Part shown: in pieces, positions 23,956 to 35,978 of the stretch | Position numbering within the stretch: the stretch's first letter is position 1 | Layout: each line of letters starts with the position of its first letter | Assembly: GCA_030789695.1 (NCBI GenBank) | Contig: CM061130.1 | Coordinates: forward strand, 8,609,860-8,673,859 | DNA length: 64,000 nucleotides | Source of the DNA: Scilla litardierei | Lineage: Eukaryota; Streptophyta; Magnoliopsida; Asparagales; Asparagaceae | Reading direction: 5' to 3' | Position numbers and translations under genes: made by a program | The notes under the pieces: model-generated | Seen by the model: only the letters and a program-made list of their open reading frames with translations | What the model was told of the DNA's origin: nothing | The model's database searches: none

Positions 23956-24309
23956 TGTTGTGTCCATATTTTCTATATTTTTATCGTGCATTTCCATATC
24001 GTTTCGATCGCCCAAATTAATGTTTTCATATTATATCGCGCTTTTCTCGATATATTTGATTCATGTGATGTTTTATATACTTTCAGGAATTCGGCGCGAT
24101 TCAGAGCGATACTGGAGCTTGGACACAACTTCGATGCCAAAGCTCGCCTCACCTCGCTACGGCGACTTATGGGGGGCTAAGGAAAGAAAAGAAGCGAAGT
24201 AGGAGAGGGAGAGGATGAAGAGAAGGAGAAAGAAGATGAAGGAGAAAAGTAGAAGAGATTGGAGAGTAAGGAGAAAGAGAGAAGGAAGGAAGGAGATGAA
24301 GAGTTGCCA

Positions 24310-24603
24310 GATCACTTGGTCGAGCGCATGATGCGCTCGACCGAGCTGTGACACCAAGACGAAGAGGCCAAGGATTCAAATGAGCGCTCGGGCAAGCGAC
24401 TCGGCCCGCTCGACCCGCTCGACCGATCGACCAAGTCGCTCGCCCGAGCCAGTCGTCAGTTGAGCCCCAATTTTTGCCTTCAACTCTCTGTTAAAGTGAC
24501 GCTTACTTCGCTCGGTCGAGCGGCTTTTCCGCTCGACCGAGCGGCCTCATCTTCAACCGAGCAACATCGATTCCTTAATATGGTGCTCGGTCGAGCGGCT
24601 TCC
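24310..24603. repeat. CTCGGTCGAGCG palindromic array (left part)
   Basis: Multiple copies and near-copies of GCTCGGTCGAGCGG and its reverse complement, some as tight hairpins: GCTCGGTCGAGCGG, five bases, then CCGCTCGACCGAGC at 24509-24543. The array continues after the inserted solo LTR at 26404-26490, 86 bp before the host LTR's TATA box. Confidence 0.85.
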
Positions 24604-26398
24604 TAGTCGTGGTCCGGATGCACTCCCAAAACAATGTAGTTTTACCGCAAGCGCACGGTCTAGTGACAAGCGGGTATCGATCACGTGGAGAAACTAATGA
24701 TGGTAATCTATATGATTTACTAAGATATTGGTGGAAAATTAGTTTTGAAAGAGTTGGTGTCACAATCGTTTAAGTATCGATGTAAATTCAATATATAAAG
24801 ATGTATAGGGCTTAGGAATCCCCAATATAGATCTCAAGTAATCAATGCAAATTACGAATCTCAATATTACTAAACTTGGGTTAAGGTAAACTTGTCTTAA
24901 CTAAATAGAGAACCAACGCACGCTCTCTCGCTAAGCAAGTTTATAGCAATCTAAACTAGAGCCTCACTCTCTCGCAAGCCTAGTTCAAAATACTAGCACT
25001 AAGATCGACAATTATAAACAATCCCAACTCAAGCTCGCTCTCGCGCAACTTAAGTTTGGATCTAGATCGTAATAGTTCGTACTCGTTTCACCATCGTGCA
25101 AACGAATATAAGTATAGAAATATAATAAAGATGCTAGCTTTGGTCGCTCTCGTGCACCAATTCTAGGGAATCTCGATTATAGATCTAAATCGAATATCTA
25201 GGGCTTCCCATAGATCAAGATCTTCTCTCGAGCTCTTAAGATCCAATGGAAATCCCTAACTATCTGTATTAAATTAATCATAATCTAACCCTTTAACAAG
25301 TTTAGCAACATGTGTATTCAATAATTTCACATATCAAACTTTAAATCTATTGGGTTTATCCCTTTGCCCTAGAGCAAAGAAATTACTTACAAATCATCAT
25401 GAAAAATCACAAGAGAAATAAGAGTGACAAGAGAATTCATTGCAAAACTCAGATCTAAGAAGAGATGTAGCATAAAATGTAAACTTGCAAGAGTTTTAGA
25501 CATATCAATGTCGATTGCAAGCTTCAATATAAAAATCAAGATCCAAGTCTTCAATCTCTCGTCAAAAGAAATCTCTAAACTAAAACTAAAACTCTGAAAA
25601 ATATGGAGTCTCTCCTCTCCTAGGCTGATTCAAGATCCGGCTATTTATATGTGCCCAAAAAGATGCAAAAATCCTAACAATTATGCCTTTGGTCGGCCTC
25701 AAACCCTACTTTGCAATCTGGGCTGACGGTGCCACTTGGCCGAGTGAGTAGCTCACTTAGTCGAGTGAGGAATATGCATCGAAATCGGAATATCGGCGTT
25801 CTGGGCTCCTCGGACCACTCGGTCGAGTAGTCTGCTCACTTGGTCGAGTGGAGTCTTCTGCAGATCCTCCAAAAAAATAGAGAAGTTTCCAAGATTTTCT
25901 TCACAAAATTTTGCTCTACTCGGTCGAGTGGAATCCTCACTCGGTCGAGTGGAATCCTCACTCGGTCGAGTGGAAATTCCCACTCGGCCGAGTACATTTT
26001 AGCTCTCAATCAGGCTTGATTCGTCGTATCAGCTTCACTCTGTCGAGTGAGTTGCTTCATTCGGTCGAGTGAGCAGCTTCACTCGGCCGAGTAGCCTACA
26101 TATCTTCTCAAACCTCTTTCTTCTTGCTTCATCGTCGATTCCTTCGCCTCTCTTCCTCTTCTACTCATCCTCTAGGGCCGTTAGCTCTCCGATATCGTCA
26201 TCAATGATGCTTCGGGATGTGTGTATGCGCTCATGGCTCCAAATCGCTCCTGATTGCTCCATATCTCCTGATATCAGACGAAACCAAGAAATAGTAAAAA
26301 GTATCGCGAAATCGTCGTATAATCATGAAAATTGCGATATGAGCAATCGAAATGGCATGCAATAATGCAAAAATAAAGTGTAAAATATGAGCCTATCA
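24604..26398 (-). mobile_element. Solo LTR, reverse orientation, 1.8 kb
   Basis: Read on the minus strand it begins TGATAGGCTC and ends CCACGACTA. The plus-strand flanks carry the identical 5-bp CTTCC (24599-24603 and 26399-26403). Removing it leaves a pattern matching the neighbouring hairpin of the host LTR, an independent check of the borders. The start region and the CGCTTGCGGT near the end resemble the host LTR, so both belong to related Athila-type families. The minus-strand TATA box is ATATAAAT (25650-25643). No internal coding region is present. Confidence 0.88.
25725..26100. repeat. ACTCGGTCGAGTG palindromic array in the solo LTR
   Basis: About a dozen copies of (C)ACTCGGTCGAGTGG or close variants, including three in near-tandem at 25917-25972 with spacer GAATCCT. 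In the orientation of the LTR the array lies upstream of the TATA box and ends about 75 bp before it. Confidence 0.88.
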
Positions 26399-26403
26399 CT
26401 TCC

Positions 26404-26490
26404 CCGCTCGATCGAGCGGCCCCTCTCAAGCTCCCCAGGATGAAGCTCCACGAGGCAGCGCTTGGTCGAGCGAGCTCCCCGCTCGACCAA
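26404..26490. repeat. CTCGGTCGAGCG palindromic array (right part)
   Basis: Continuation of the array at 24310-24603, separated by the solo LTR insertion. Copies include CCGCTCGATCGAGCGG and the inverted pair CTTGGTCGAGCG / CGCTCGACCAAG. Confidence 0.85.
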
Positions 26491-27214
26491 GTGCTAGGTT
26501 GGCAGACTACGTTTTTTGCTTTCTTATTGGGTTTCGGGTTGGTTTTGCTGTAAAACCCGAAATTAATGGGTTTTGTATATAAACCAAACAGTTTTTAGTT
26601 TAAGTTAAGCTTTATTTTACTGATGGAAACCTTAGAGCTATTAGAGAGGCTCTTTTTCTTGTGATTTTGTTTTACAATCTAAATCTTGGTAGTTATTCCT
26701 TTATCTTTGATTTTTTGAATTGTTGTTTTATATTACTTCCTCTTCGCATTGATATTAGTTTCATAATGTTTGCCCAAGTAATTATGTTAATCTCCATTGC
26801 TCTCACTTTTGTAGCCATAGCCATGCTAGAGTAGTGGGTATCTAGGGATTAGGGATGATCCTTAGGTTCCTAGGGATTGGATGTTAGGTTAGACCTTCGT
26901 TGGATGAATCTAGGGTCTCCCTATGGTGGTTTGAACAATGGTTTTGGGGGATTAGCCTTAGAATTGGAGGACCGCGAAAGCAACTCCATATCTTAGGGAG
27001 AATCCCCACGAATCCGATTTGGGCTTAGTGGCCATTTTCCGGGGCTCGCGCTCACGAGGGTGACTCGAGAGCAGGGGGCAACCATTAATCCCCAATCCGC
27101 TAGCCGATGACTACGAAAGTAGCCCGACCGCTAGAACCGACCATAGGATGGCGTCGCATTCCGTAGAGCACGCGAGTGCCTACGGATTGTGAGGTGGGAC
27201 CAAGTGCGTAATGC

Positions 27215-27297
27215 ATGCATTCCCGTATGAAGCCAGTCGCTAAAGCACGGGTCTATATAGGGATGTGTTAGACGAGCATGATAACGGAAGTCTAACG
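27215..27297. repeat. 83-bp flanking direct repeat, left copy
   Basis: Identical over 83 bases to 39837-39919 and placed directly outside the two ends of the SIRE-like element. It is host LTR sequence, from ATGCATTCCCG to GTCTAACG. See the finding on the unusual duplication. Confidence 0.97.
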
Positions 27298-28042
27298 TGT
27301 AATGCCCTACAAGCTACTGCACAAGTACTAGAGGGGGGGTGAATAGTACTTTAAAAATAACGAGGAGTATAATTCCTAATTATAGTGCAAACAACTACCA
27401 AATCAATTTGCGGAAGCTTAAATTGAAGACAACAACAAAATAAACAATGCTAACAAACGATATTACTGGGTTCGGATCCACCCAAGTCTCCCCGACTTGT
27501 TCCCGGTGATCCTACGTCCCAACCACCCGGATCCCCTCCGGATACTTGAGTTAGAAACCCTAACTCAAGATTTCCACTATGAAATACTTGTGAAAAACCT
27601 TCACAAGTCAAATCATACACAAAGTAATTTGTGACTCCCACAACCCGGGATCACAACCACACTCTCACAACCGAGAGTGAAACTTACAATATGAAATTGA
27701 AATGAAATAAGAAACTTCTTACCGACAAAATACATATGCCTTGAGTAATGCTTACGAATTAGGGCAAGGATGATTTTGAGGAAGAAGAAGTGGCACCAAA
27801 CCCTAGCTCCAAGATGTAGATCAACGATGGAGAGCTATGGGGATTTTGGTGACCTAGAATCAAGCACTTGGCTTGGAAGGCTTCACACTCAATGAATCTC
27901 TCTTTGGAAGTAAGAGTGAGTAGAGATTATTGAATGGAATGAAAGAGCTTTAAATGAGCTTGGAATGATTTCTCTTGATCTCTAAACTTACAATAATATC
28001 AGCCTTGACTGCAATGAATGCAGCCCAACAAGTATTTATAGG

Positions 28043-28045
<3 letters not shown>

Positions 28046-28084
<39 letters not shown>
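28046..28084. repeat. (GA)n microsatellite in the SIRE-like 3' LTR
   Basis: About 19 GA units between the palindromic array and the TATA box. The sister LTR has a longer tract (about 39004-39048), so the length has changed since insertion. Confidence 0.95.
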
Positions 28085-28087
<3 letters not shown>

Positions 28088-28119
28088 GTTTCAATTAAAG
28101 CTCCAACGGCTCTTTTCTG

Positions 28120-28790
28120 AACCCAACTAGTCGGTCAAAGAACAACCACCGACCGACTAGTTCATCAACTAGTCGGTCGGTCAATCAACGTATACCGACT
28201 AATGAGTGAACAGAGAAAAGATCAAAGCATAGACATAAGGAACTAGTCGGTCCAAGAAGAGTAGCTGACCGACTAGTTTCACAACTAGTCGGTCGGTCAC
28301 ACAACTGAGACCGACTAACAGATAAAGCTGAAGTCTGAGCAGAAATAGACTTAGTCGGTCCAAGAACAAATGTTGACCGACTAATTCACCAACTAGTCGG
28401 TCGCCAAATGAGCATAGACCGACTAACGATAAACAGTAAGTTAGGTGAAAAATTGGTATGTACAGTAAAACTAAACTAGTCGGTCCAAGAAGGAAAGTTG
28501 ACCGACTAGTTCATCAACTAGTCGGTCGATCAATGAACACAGACCGACTAAAGATAAACAGTAGCTCAGGCTCAAAAGTGCATATACAGGGAAAGCTCAA
28601 CTAGTCGGTCACAGAAGCATCACTGACCGACTAGTTCACAAACTAGTCGGTCGGTGAGTCAACTTAGACCGACTAACTGTAAACAGTAAAGAGCTTGAAA
28701 ATGACTGAGAAGAACTAGTCGGTCCAAGAAGCTTTGCCGACCGACTAGATCACCATCTAGTCGGTCAGTTCTTCTTCTTGAACCAACTAA
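28120..28790. repeat. ACTAGTCGGTC palindromic array, six units
   Basis: Six units of about 95-125 bp. Each has the pattern AACTAGTCGGTC, spacer, GACCGACTAGTT, short loop, AACTAGTCGGTCGGTC, spacer, GACCGACTAA. Every unit can fold into two adjacent hairpins. The spacers vary between units, while the 11-mers are largely kept. The array lies in U3 upstream of the TATA box. Confidence 0.95.
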
Positions 28791-29184
28791 CATGCACAAG
28801 AAGTCGCGAATCGAAGCACGAAGCTTCGGGAAAGATTGTATGGACTTCTACTAAGATCTTAGAGCTAAGATATGAGCGTTATGAAGATTTAAACCGTAAG
28901 ACCTACTCAAGGCTTAACATTCTACGAAAGAAGCTTAAAGACTATAAATAAAACTTGACGATTCCGTCTTCAATAGCTTCAATCGAATCTTCATGACTTC
29001 TAAAAAGGTCCATAAGCTTCAACGAAGCTTTAGGCATACGATCACGTGCTTTGAGAAGTCTTGAGACGTCGTAATTGATATTCATATGAATTTGGCGACG
29101 ATCTCCATAACTGCGCTCACAAAGTGTTAGTTCACGTTATATTTATGTTTGTTCATCATCCAAAACCAAATCCGGGGTCCAACA

Positions 29185-29200
29185 TTCTCCCCCTTTTTGG
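29185..29200 (-). other. Polypurine tract of the SIRE-like element
   Basis: On the minus strand CCAAAAAGGGGGAGAA directly precedes the LTR start TGTTGG. This is the usual plus-strand primer form in SIRE-like Copia elements. Confidence 0.92.
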
Positions 29201-30178
29201 TGATGACAAACCAACATAAATAATAATCAAAAATAATAATTCAAATGAAATTTACGTACTCCCCCTGCATTGATGACACGTTAATTCCAATTTAAACAAA
29301 AATAATACGCATCAAGCAGACGAGTGAAGTATATGAAATGAGAATCGATTATTGAATTATCGAATACCAAACGTAGGTTATTGAAATATCGGATTTGAAA
29401 ATCCATTTATATATCTTAACTCCCCCTGAATCTAACATATCAAGTTAGATTCTTGGAATAATTCTTTAAATTTTCATTTAGCACATCGTTATTATTATAT
29501 CTCTCCCCCTTTGGCATACGCAAAAAGAGCGGGAGGATAACAACGACAACAACAATGGCCACAAAATAAAAAAGCACGGGAGTCGTAGAATACGACGATG
29601 GTTCAAGTGACACCAAAAGAAATACGAACAAAATCAAGGCGTGTCAATGAAACCATAGTCGAAAATCGTAAAACGAAATCATCAAAACTCAAATCATTTT
29701 TATGGATTGAGTTATGGAATATACTCTCCAATATCAACATTCTTGGTTAATTTAGTGCATGGAAAACAATTCTATGTTTCCATAGAAGAAATTTCTATTA
29801 AACCAAGTTAATATCGTCGAGCGACGAAATCAAACATCAGAGACAAATAGGAAATTAGAAATTGTGCACAATAGTATGAAATGTCAACGTCGATGTATAT
29901 ATATAAAGGATATGAACCAGAGTACATCAAATATAAACATCACTGACATACAAAACATCGATCCACCGATCGGTGCACAAAATACAACATCATATCACAG
30001 ATAACGGAGTATCAAAATACATGAAGATACATCATCAAAAGTAGCAAAATACATCAAAATATCATCAAAGTACATCAAAATACATCATCAAAAAGATCCA
30101 AAACCCCACTCTATCCTAACCAAACTCTCTCAGACTGGATGTATCATCTAAGGAGCATCGGAGAGTCCTCAAAGAAGC
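29201..30178 (-). other. 3' non-coding region of the SIRE-like element
   Basis: A-rich sequence between the env-position ORF and the polypurine tract. It includes ATACATCAAAATA-type short repeats at 30010-30090 and a second CTCCCCCTTTGGCATACG-like stretch near 29502, similar to sequences around polypurine tracts. No gene was supported. Confidence 0.6.
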
Positions 30179-31823
30179 TCAAGAGGAACCGGCAGGATCT
30201 GCAGCAACAGTAGTCTCTACAGGAGAAGTGGCGGAAACTGGATCAGCAGGAACGTCTGGAATGTCAGCAGGAGCGACGGAAGAAGTGGCAATCTCTGGAG
30301 CAGCAACAGTAGTGGCCTCGGGAGCACCAGTCGGAGTATCCACCGCAGGAGTGGTGGCAACAGGTGTGCTCTCGGGGGCACCAGCAGACGAAGCAGCAAC
30401 AGCAGCACCAGAAGTGCCCTCGGGGGCACGAGTGGAAGCACGACAAAGCTCCTCAATGTCCTCCTCAGCCAACTCATCCATCTCCTCATCCTCAGAAACA
30501 GGAGGAGGAAGCTGAATACCCATCAGACTAGCCATACGGCAAACTACCTCCTCGGTACGAGCCAAACGAGACTTGTGACGACGAAGTAACCGGACGACAT
30601 CATCAAGGGTGGCAGAGGGAGCAGCAGAGGCAGAGGCAGAGGCAGACACTGAAGGTGTCGTCCTCTGAACGTGACGGAGCGCCGCAAGAGATTTCTTGAC
30701 GGCCGTCGCGTTCAGGGGAGGACCAAGTGGACGCTCATCGTCACGAGACAAAGGGACACGGAAGTGACAGAAAACAAGGGTCAACAAGCACGGAAATGGG
30801 ATATGAGCCGATTTCGAGGACTTGCGAATACACTCGAAAGAGTCAATCTTATCGAGTATAATGCGAGCCTAGTTAATCGAGCTCCCCATGAAAATGGCAT
30901 AGATCAGCTTCAGAAAAGGCTGGGACGGTAGAGATGAGGAGCCGTACTTGGGAAGCAAGCACGACTTCAGAATCAAGTTGAGGACCCATGCATTTGGCTT
31001 GAAAGATTTGGAAGGCACGCCAATCATGGCGGGAGGAATCTGATGGAAAATCTCAGAGAGGACGGTCTGATCAAGGGAAGAAATATCATCAACAGAAATG
31101 TCTGAGGGGAGGAGGCCAGACGAGGAGATACCCAAAATCTCTCCTAAGATTTCTGTTGTGAGGGACTATAGGAGTCCCCAAAACAGTCGTCTCAACAGAG
31201 TGGGTCTCATCGTACTGACCCCGGATCCTATTGGCATAGAATAGCTTTACTAATCGAGGGTAGGGGTGAGGATTCGCCTTCGGGTCATATCGAAGGTAAT
31301 CGAGAAGACCCGAGGACGAAAGAAGATCAGCTAGCCCTATGAAGTCACTGAACTGGACGAAATGCTCCAGAAGCAGCGGGCAATGTTCGATACGGTTGTA
31401 AGCCGCGAGACACATAGGGTCGTCGCGACACAACGAGATATCGACACCGCCAACCGGCATCGGAGCCTTTCCCTTAGGCTTACGGGTAGACGTGCGAGGT
31501 CGGGAGCTAGACTCAGGATGGGTAGGAGGAGTGGGTTCCCTATGAGTCTCAGGCTCGGGGATATACTCGGTGTCGGAATCCGAAGCACCGGGAGGAGTGG
31601 GAGCACGAAAAATAACTGGCTTGGGCTTGGGCTGAGATCGGGCTCGGGGTTTCGCAGTCGCCGTCCTCTTACGCTTAAGAGGAGGCGAAGACGAAGAGGG
31701 TTGGGTGGTCTTAGCACGACGTCTAGGAGGGGTTCGCTTAGGTTGATCGGGATCCGTAGGGTTAGGTTCTACGGTCATCGGCGAGGGGCTAGATGGAGTG
31801 ATCGGGATACGTGTTCTTGCCAT
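30179..31823 (-). pseudogene. Env-position ORF of the SIRE-like element, broken
   Basis: Starts at ATG 31823 (minus). The N-terminal ~130 residues are basic and Pro/Ser-rich (KRTPPRRRAKTTQPSSSSPP). Next is a globular part with YPRLVKLFYANRIRGQYDET, resembling the 'putative plant transposon protein' domain of plant elements. After a frame break near 31140 and a stop near 30890, the C-terminal part has a predicted helix (TLDDVVRLLRRHKSRLARTE) and a long Ala/Thr/Pro-rich tail ending at 30179. No clear signal peptide or membrane segment was seen, so 'envelope' refers to position only. Its function is unknown. Confidence 0.75.
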
Positions 31824-32159
31824 AATCGAAGCAAGACACGACGCACGAGATCGAATCGAAGAAACCCTAGCACAACCCTCGGAATTCCGAAACCAAAAGA
31901 AGCCCTAACTGAAAATGAACTAACCCTAACCCGAGGAATAGAAATCTGAACCCTAGACAGGAGAGGGAGTGAGAGGGGGTTACCCTAGGAGGAAGACGAC
32001 GGCCGGCGACGGAGAGGATGGCCGAGAAATGGCCGGAAGTCGAAGGGTCAGTGCGGGGGTCGGGGGTTTTGAGCTGAGAGAGGGAAGTTTCGATCGATTA
32101 AACGCGGAAGAAGTCGGTCGATTTGACTTAATAAGTCGATTAGAAGCCAAAAGACGTGA
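31824..32159 (-). other. Region upstream of the env-position ORF
   Basis: On the minus strand this reads like a plant 5' untranslated region: pyrimidine-rich, with CTAGGGTTTCTTCG and several TTAGGG/CTAGGG stretches before the ATG at 31823. It lies between the ORF and the palindromic array at 32160-32590. No TATA box was convincingly seen. Confidence 0.45.
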
Positions 32160-32590
32160 CTGCCCCTGAGCTCTTAGTCGGTCTAAGTTCAAACGCTGAC
32201 CGACTAGATGACGATCTAGTCGGTCGGTTAACGAGCTTGAACCAACTAAGTGTAAACAGAGAACAGTCGAAGATTTCCTGAACGAGAATTAGTCGGTCTA
32301 CGCTCAAGTACTGACCGACTAGAACTCAATCTAGTCGGTCGATAAGTAAGCTTGAACCGACTAAAGAGTTAAGCTGGAGAGGAAACTCAAAATAGCTTGA
32401 GTTAGTCGGTCTGAGTTCTTTTACTAACCGACTAGATACGAATCTAGTCGGTTTGTGATTGAACTGAAACCGACTAAAGGAGTTCAAAAGTTGAGAGATA
32501 GAGCTAGTCGGTCTGAGTTTATTAGCTGACCGACTAGATGCGAATCTAGTCGGTTGGTTAATAAACTGAGATCGACTAGATGAGTCCAAA
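32160..32590. repeat. Internal palindromic array, four units
   Basis: Four units of about 105-115 bp built like those in the LTR: TTAGTCGGTCT, spacer, CTGACCGACTAGAT, loop, ATCTAGTCGGTCGG, spacer, AACCGACTAA. It is diverged from the LTR array and placed between RNase H and the env-position ORF. Confidence 0.93.
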
Positions 32591-32655
32591 AATTGATAAT
32601 TAAGTTCTCTCCTCAAAACACTTGGACGATACATCGCAATCCTCTCAAAAATCAT

Positions 32656-35600
32656 CTAAACTACCCCATTAAACATTGAAATCTCAAATACGACATTCAA
32701 ACATGAATTCGAGCAAAAATTCAAAATATCACATAAAATCCCGAAAAATCCAATAAGTCTAGCATGAATGAAATATTGCGAAATATAATAGCATGCAAGA
32801 TTATTGAATGAAACATGAATCCTATATCTCGGATTCACCCATAATCCCAATTCTCGACGCAACCGCACAAAGGAGTCCTCCTTTAGGGGTTTCGTGAAAA
32901 TATCGGCGATTTGCTTTTGGGTTTCAACGTACACTAAAATGATGTCCTTTTTAGCAACATGGTCATCTAAAAAGTGGTGTCGGACATCTATGTGTTTCGA
33001 ACCGGAATGGTGTACCGGGTTCTTGGAAAGACATATTGCACTTTGGTTGTCAACCATGATAGGACAAGTATCACAGTTTATACCAAAGTCTTTAAGTGTG
33101 TGTCTCATCCAAAGAACTTGAGCACACGCGGCACCGGCGGCAATGTATTCCGCCTCGGTGGTTGAAAGTGATACGGAATTTTGCTTCTTGGAAAACCAAG
33201 AGACAAGGGAATTTCCTATAAAATGGCAAGTGCCACTAGTACTTTTCCTGTCGGATTTGCATCCCGCATAATCGGCATCACTATATGAGATTAACTCATA
33301 CGTGCTAGATTTTGGATAAAGTAATCCAAAATCAAGTGTATAACTTAGATAACGGAAAATACGTTTTACCGCTACTAAGTGAGACTCCTTAGGTTGAGAC
33401 TGATAACGAGCACATACGCATACGGCAAACATAATATCGGGCCTACTTGCGGTAAGATAAAGTAAACTACCTATCATACCTCGATATAGACGAATGTCTA
33501 CATCCTTACCGCCGGTATCCTTATCAAGATGTGTAGTCGTGCTCATTGGAGTCTTTTTCCCGGAGGCACTCTCCATTCCAAATCGATTTAGCAACTCCAC
33601 CGTGTACTTCGTTTGGTGGATGAAGATTGCATCGTCCATTTGGCGAATTTGGAGACCTAAGAAATACTTGAGCTCACCCATGTGGCTCATCTCAAATTGT
33701 TCCTTCATAACATTAGAAAATTCTTCGCAAAGAGCAAAGTTAGTAGCACCGAAAATGATATCATCAACATATATTTGAACTAAAATTATATCATTATTCG
33801 AATGCTTAACAAAAGTGTAGAATCGGCTTCTCCCATTTTAAAATTCAAATCCAAAAGAAAATTCTTTAGGCGATCATACCAAGCTCGAGGAGCTTGTCTC
33901 AAGCCGTAAAGTGCTTTCTTTAGTTTAAAAACATGATTTGGAAATTTTTCATTAATAAAACCCGGAGGTTGAGAAACGTAAATTTCCTCAACAACATCTC
34001 CATTTAAAAATGCACGTTTAACATCCATTTGAAATAATTTAAAATCCTTATGGCATGCAAAAGACAATAATAATCTAATTGATTCTAATCTAGCTACCGG
34101 AGCGAAGGATTCTTCGAAATCAATACCTTCCTCTTGGCGGTAGCCTTGAGCAACTAACCGAGCTTTGTTCCGGACGACGACTTGGTTCTCGTCGGTTTTG
34201 TTCTTGAAGATCCACTTTGTCCCTATGACGGTGTGGTTCTTCGATGGCAATGGAACAAGCTCCCCAAACTTCATTCCTCTCGAATTGAATGAGTTCCTCC
34301 TCCATGGCTAAGATCCCAGCGCTATCTTCGCATGCTTCATTAACATTCTTTGGCTCTATCGAGGAGGCAAAGGCACAATGAGCGAAGCAGTTCACTTGCG
34401 ATCTCGTCTTGACACTATCATAGATATTGCCAATGACTTGCTCATGAGGATGGTCACGAACGGTATGAAGCCGTTTGGGAATACCTTGATCACTAGGAAC
34501 ATTCTCAACAACTTCATTAGATGGGTTAGTCTCAATAGAATCAATAGAATCATTAGAGTTAGAATTACCAATTGAATCACATAAGACATCCATAGAGTCA
34601 TCATCATTAGTAATTCTAGTTGGAACAAATCCTTCATTAAATGACACATGAAGCGACTCCTCGATCGTTGAGGTTCGTTTGTTGAATATCCGGTAGGCTT
34701 TGCTACACGAAGAATATCCAACAAAAATCACCTCATTGGATCTTGGATCGAATTTGTCCAAACTACCATACGTGTTTTTAATAAAACATTTCGAACCAAA
34801 AACACGAAAATGTTTAACTTGAGGCAACCTACCAAACAACAATTCATAACAAGTTTGTTTAGTGCCGGGCCTCAAAAGTATTCTATTAAACACATAGCAA
34901 GCTGTGTGTACCGCTTCCGCCTAAAATTGATGGCCAAGTTGGCTATTATCAAGCATAGTGCGAGCACACTCCACTAGCGTCCGATTCTTTCTCTCAACTA
35001 CACCATTTTGAGGAGGTGCACGAGGAAATGAAAAGGTGTGTGTAATACCAACTTCATCACAAAATGTCTCAAAAGACTCATTCTCAAATTCACCTTCAGT
35101 AGTGACTATGGTGGTTCCTAAGAGATTTTGTACTTTCTTAACAAAAATTGTGAAGTTTTCAAAAGCTTCATTTTTATTACACAATGAAAATACCTAAGTA
35201 AACCTAGAAAAGTCATCAACGGTGACAAGTCCATATCTAGCATTACCTAATGAAGCAACTCTAGTTGGCCCAAATAAATCTAGATGTAATAGCTCTAGAG
35301 GCCGCTTAGAAGAAATGCTTTTCTTAGGTTTAAATGAAGATTTTGGAAGCTTTCCTCGTTGACACGAGTCACAAAAGCTTTTCTTTTGAAAGACAAGCTT
35401 AGGAAAGCCTCTAATAGACTTTAACTTGGAAAGCTTAAAAAGTGTTCCAAAGTTCACATGACCAAAACGTCGATGCCATAAGTGTTGTTCACGTGTGTTG
35501 GCAATAAGACATTGTTCATGTGATCTTGGAAGATCTAGGATATATATATCCTTATGGAGTGTGCCGGAAAACAATAATTCATTATTATCTTTTCTTAAAA

Positions 35601-35880
35601 TATGGCACATTCCTTTCGCAAAGTTAACTTTGTTACCTTTGTCACAAAGTTGACTTATTGAAATAAGATTGTGGTTTAATCCTTTAACAAGGTAAACATC
35701 ACATATAATGGGTTTAGAAGGATTACCCACTTTACCAACACCTATGATGGTTCCGCTCTCGTTGCCTCCAAACACGACGCGGTTTCCATTTGCAATGGGA
35801 AACACTCCGGAGAGCAATTGAGCGTCACCCGTCATGTGTTTTGAACACCCGCTATCGAGTATCCAATTCCCCTTGGAGCT
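32656..35880 (-). pseudogene. SIRE-like pol (PR-IN-RT-RH), broken
   Basis: Minus-strand Copia pol. Protease active site WILDSGCSKHMTGD near 35862; integrase zinc region HLWHRRFGHVNFGTL near 35500 and CDSCQRGKLPKS; integrase core with LDLFGPTRV, VDDFSRF and PPQNGVVERKNRT; RT with [16 protein letters not shown] near 34030 and the catalytic YVDD near 33760; RNase H with SYSDADYAGCKSDRKSTSG near 33290 and the conserved ADIFTKPL near 32900. Stops near 35194 and 34921 lie where relatives have tryptophan. A 1-nt loss near 33815 shifts the frame within RT, and another break lies near 34120-34270. It would have copied and integrated the element. Confidence 0.92.
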
Positions 35881-35978
35881 AAATTTAAATTTGTTGCTCC
35901 TTTTCTTTTTCTTTTCCTTGAGTACCTAAAGATAGAAAATTTCACATCATGGTACCCAAGGTCATTGGGTCCAAAAGA

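Larger units (their letters stand above)
27298..29184 (-). mobile_element. 3' LTR of the SIRE-like element (intact)
   Basis: On the minus strand it starts TGTTGGACCCC and ends GGGCATTACA; 1,887 bp. It is almost identical to 38254-39836 over their shared length. Contents in the LTR's own direction: a unique 5' part, an array of six palindromic units (28790-28120), a (CT)n tract (28084-28046), a TATA box TATAAATACT (28040-28031), then the transcribed part. Confidence 0.95.

Noticed and set aside
28120..28790. CRISPR-like spaced repeats
   Set aside because: Repeats are palindromic, unevenly spaced, duplicated in both LTRs of a plant retrotransposon, and no cas genes exist; they are LTR repeats.
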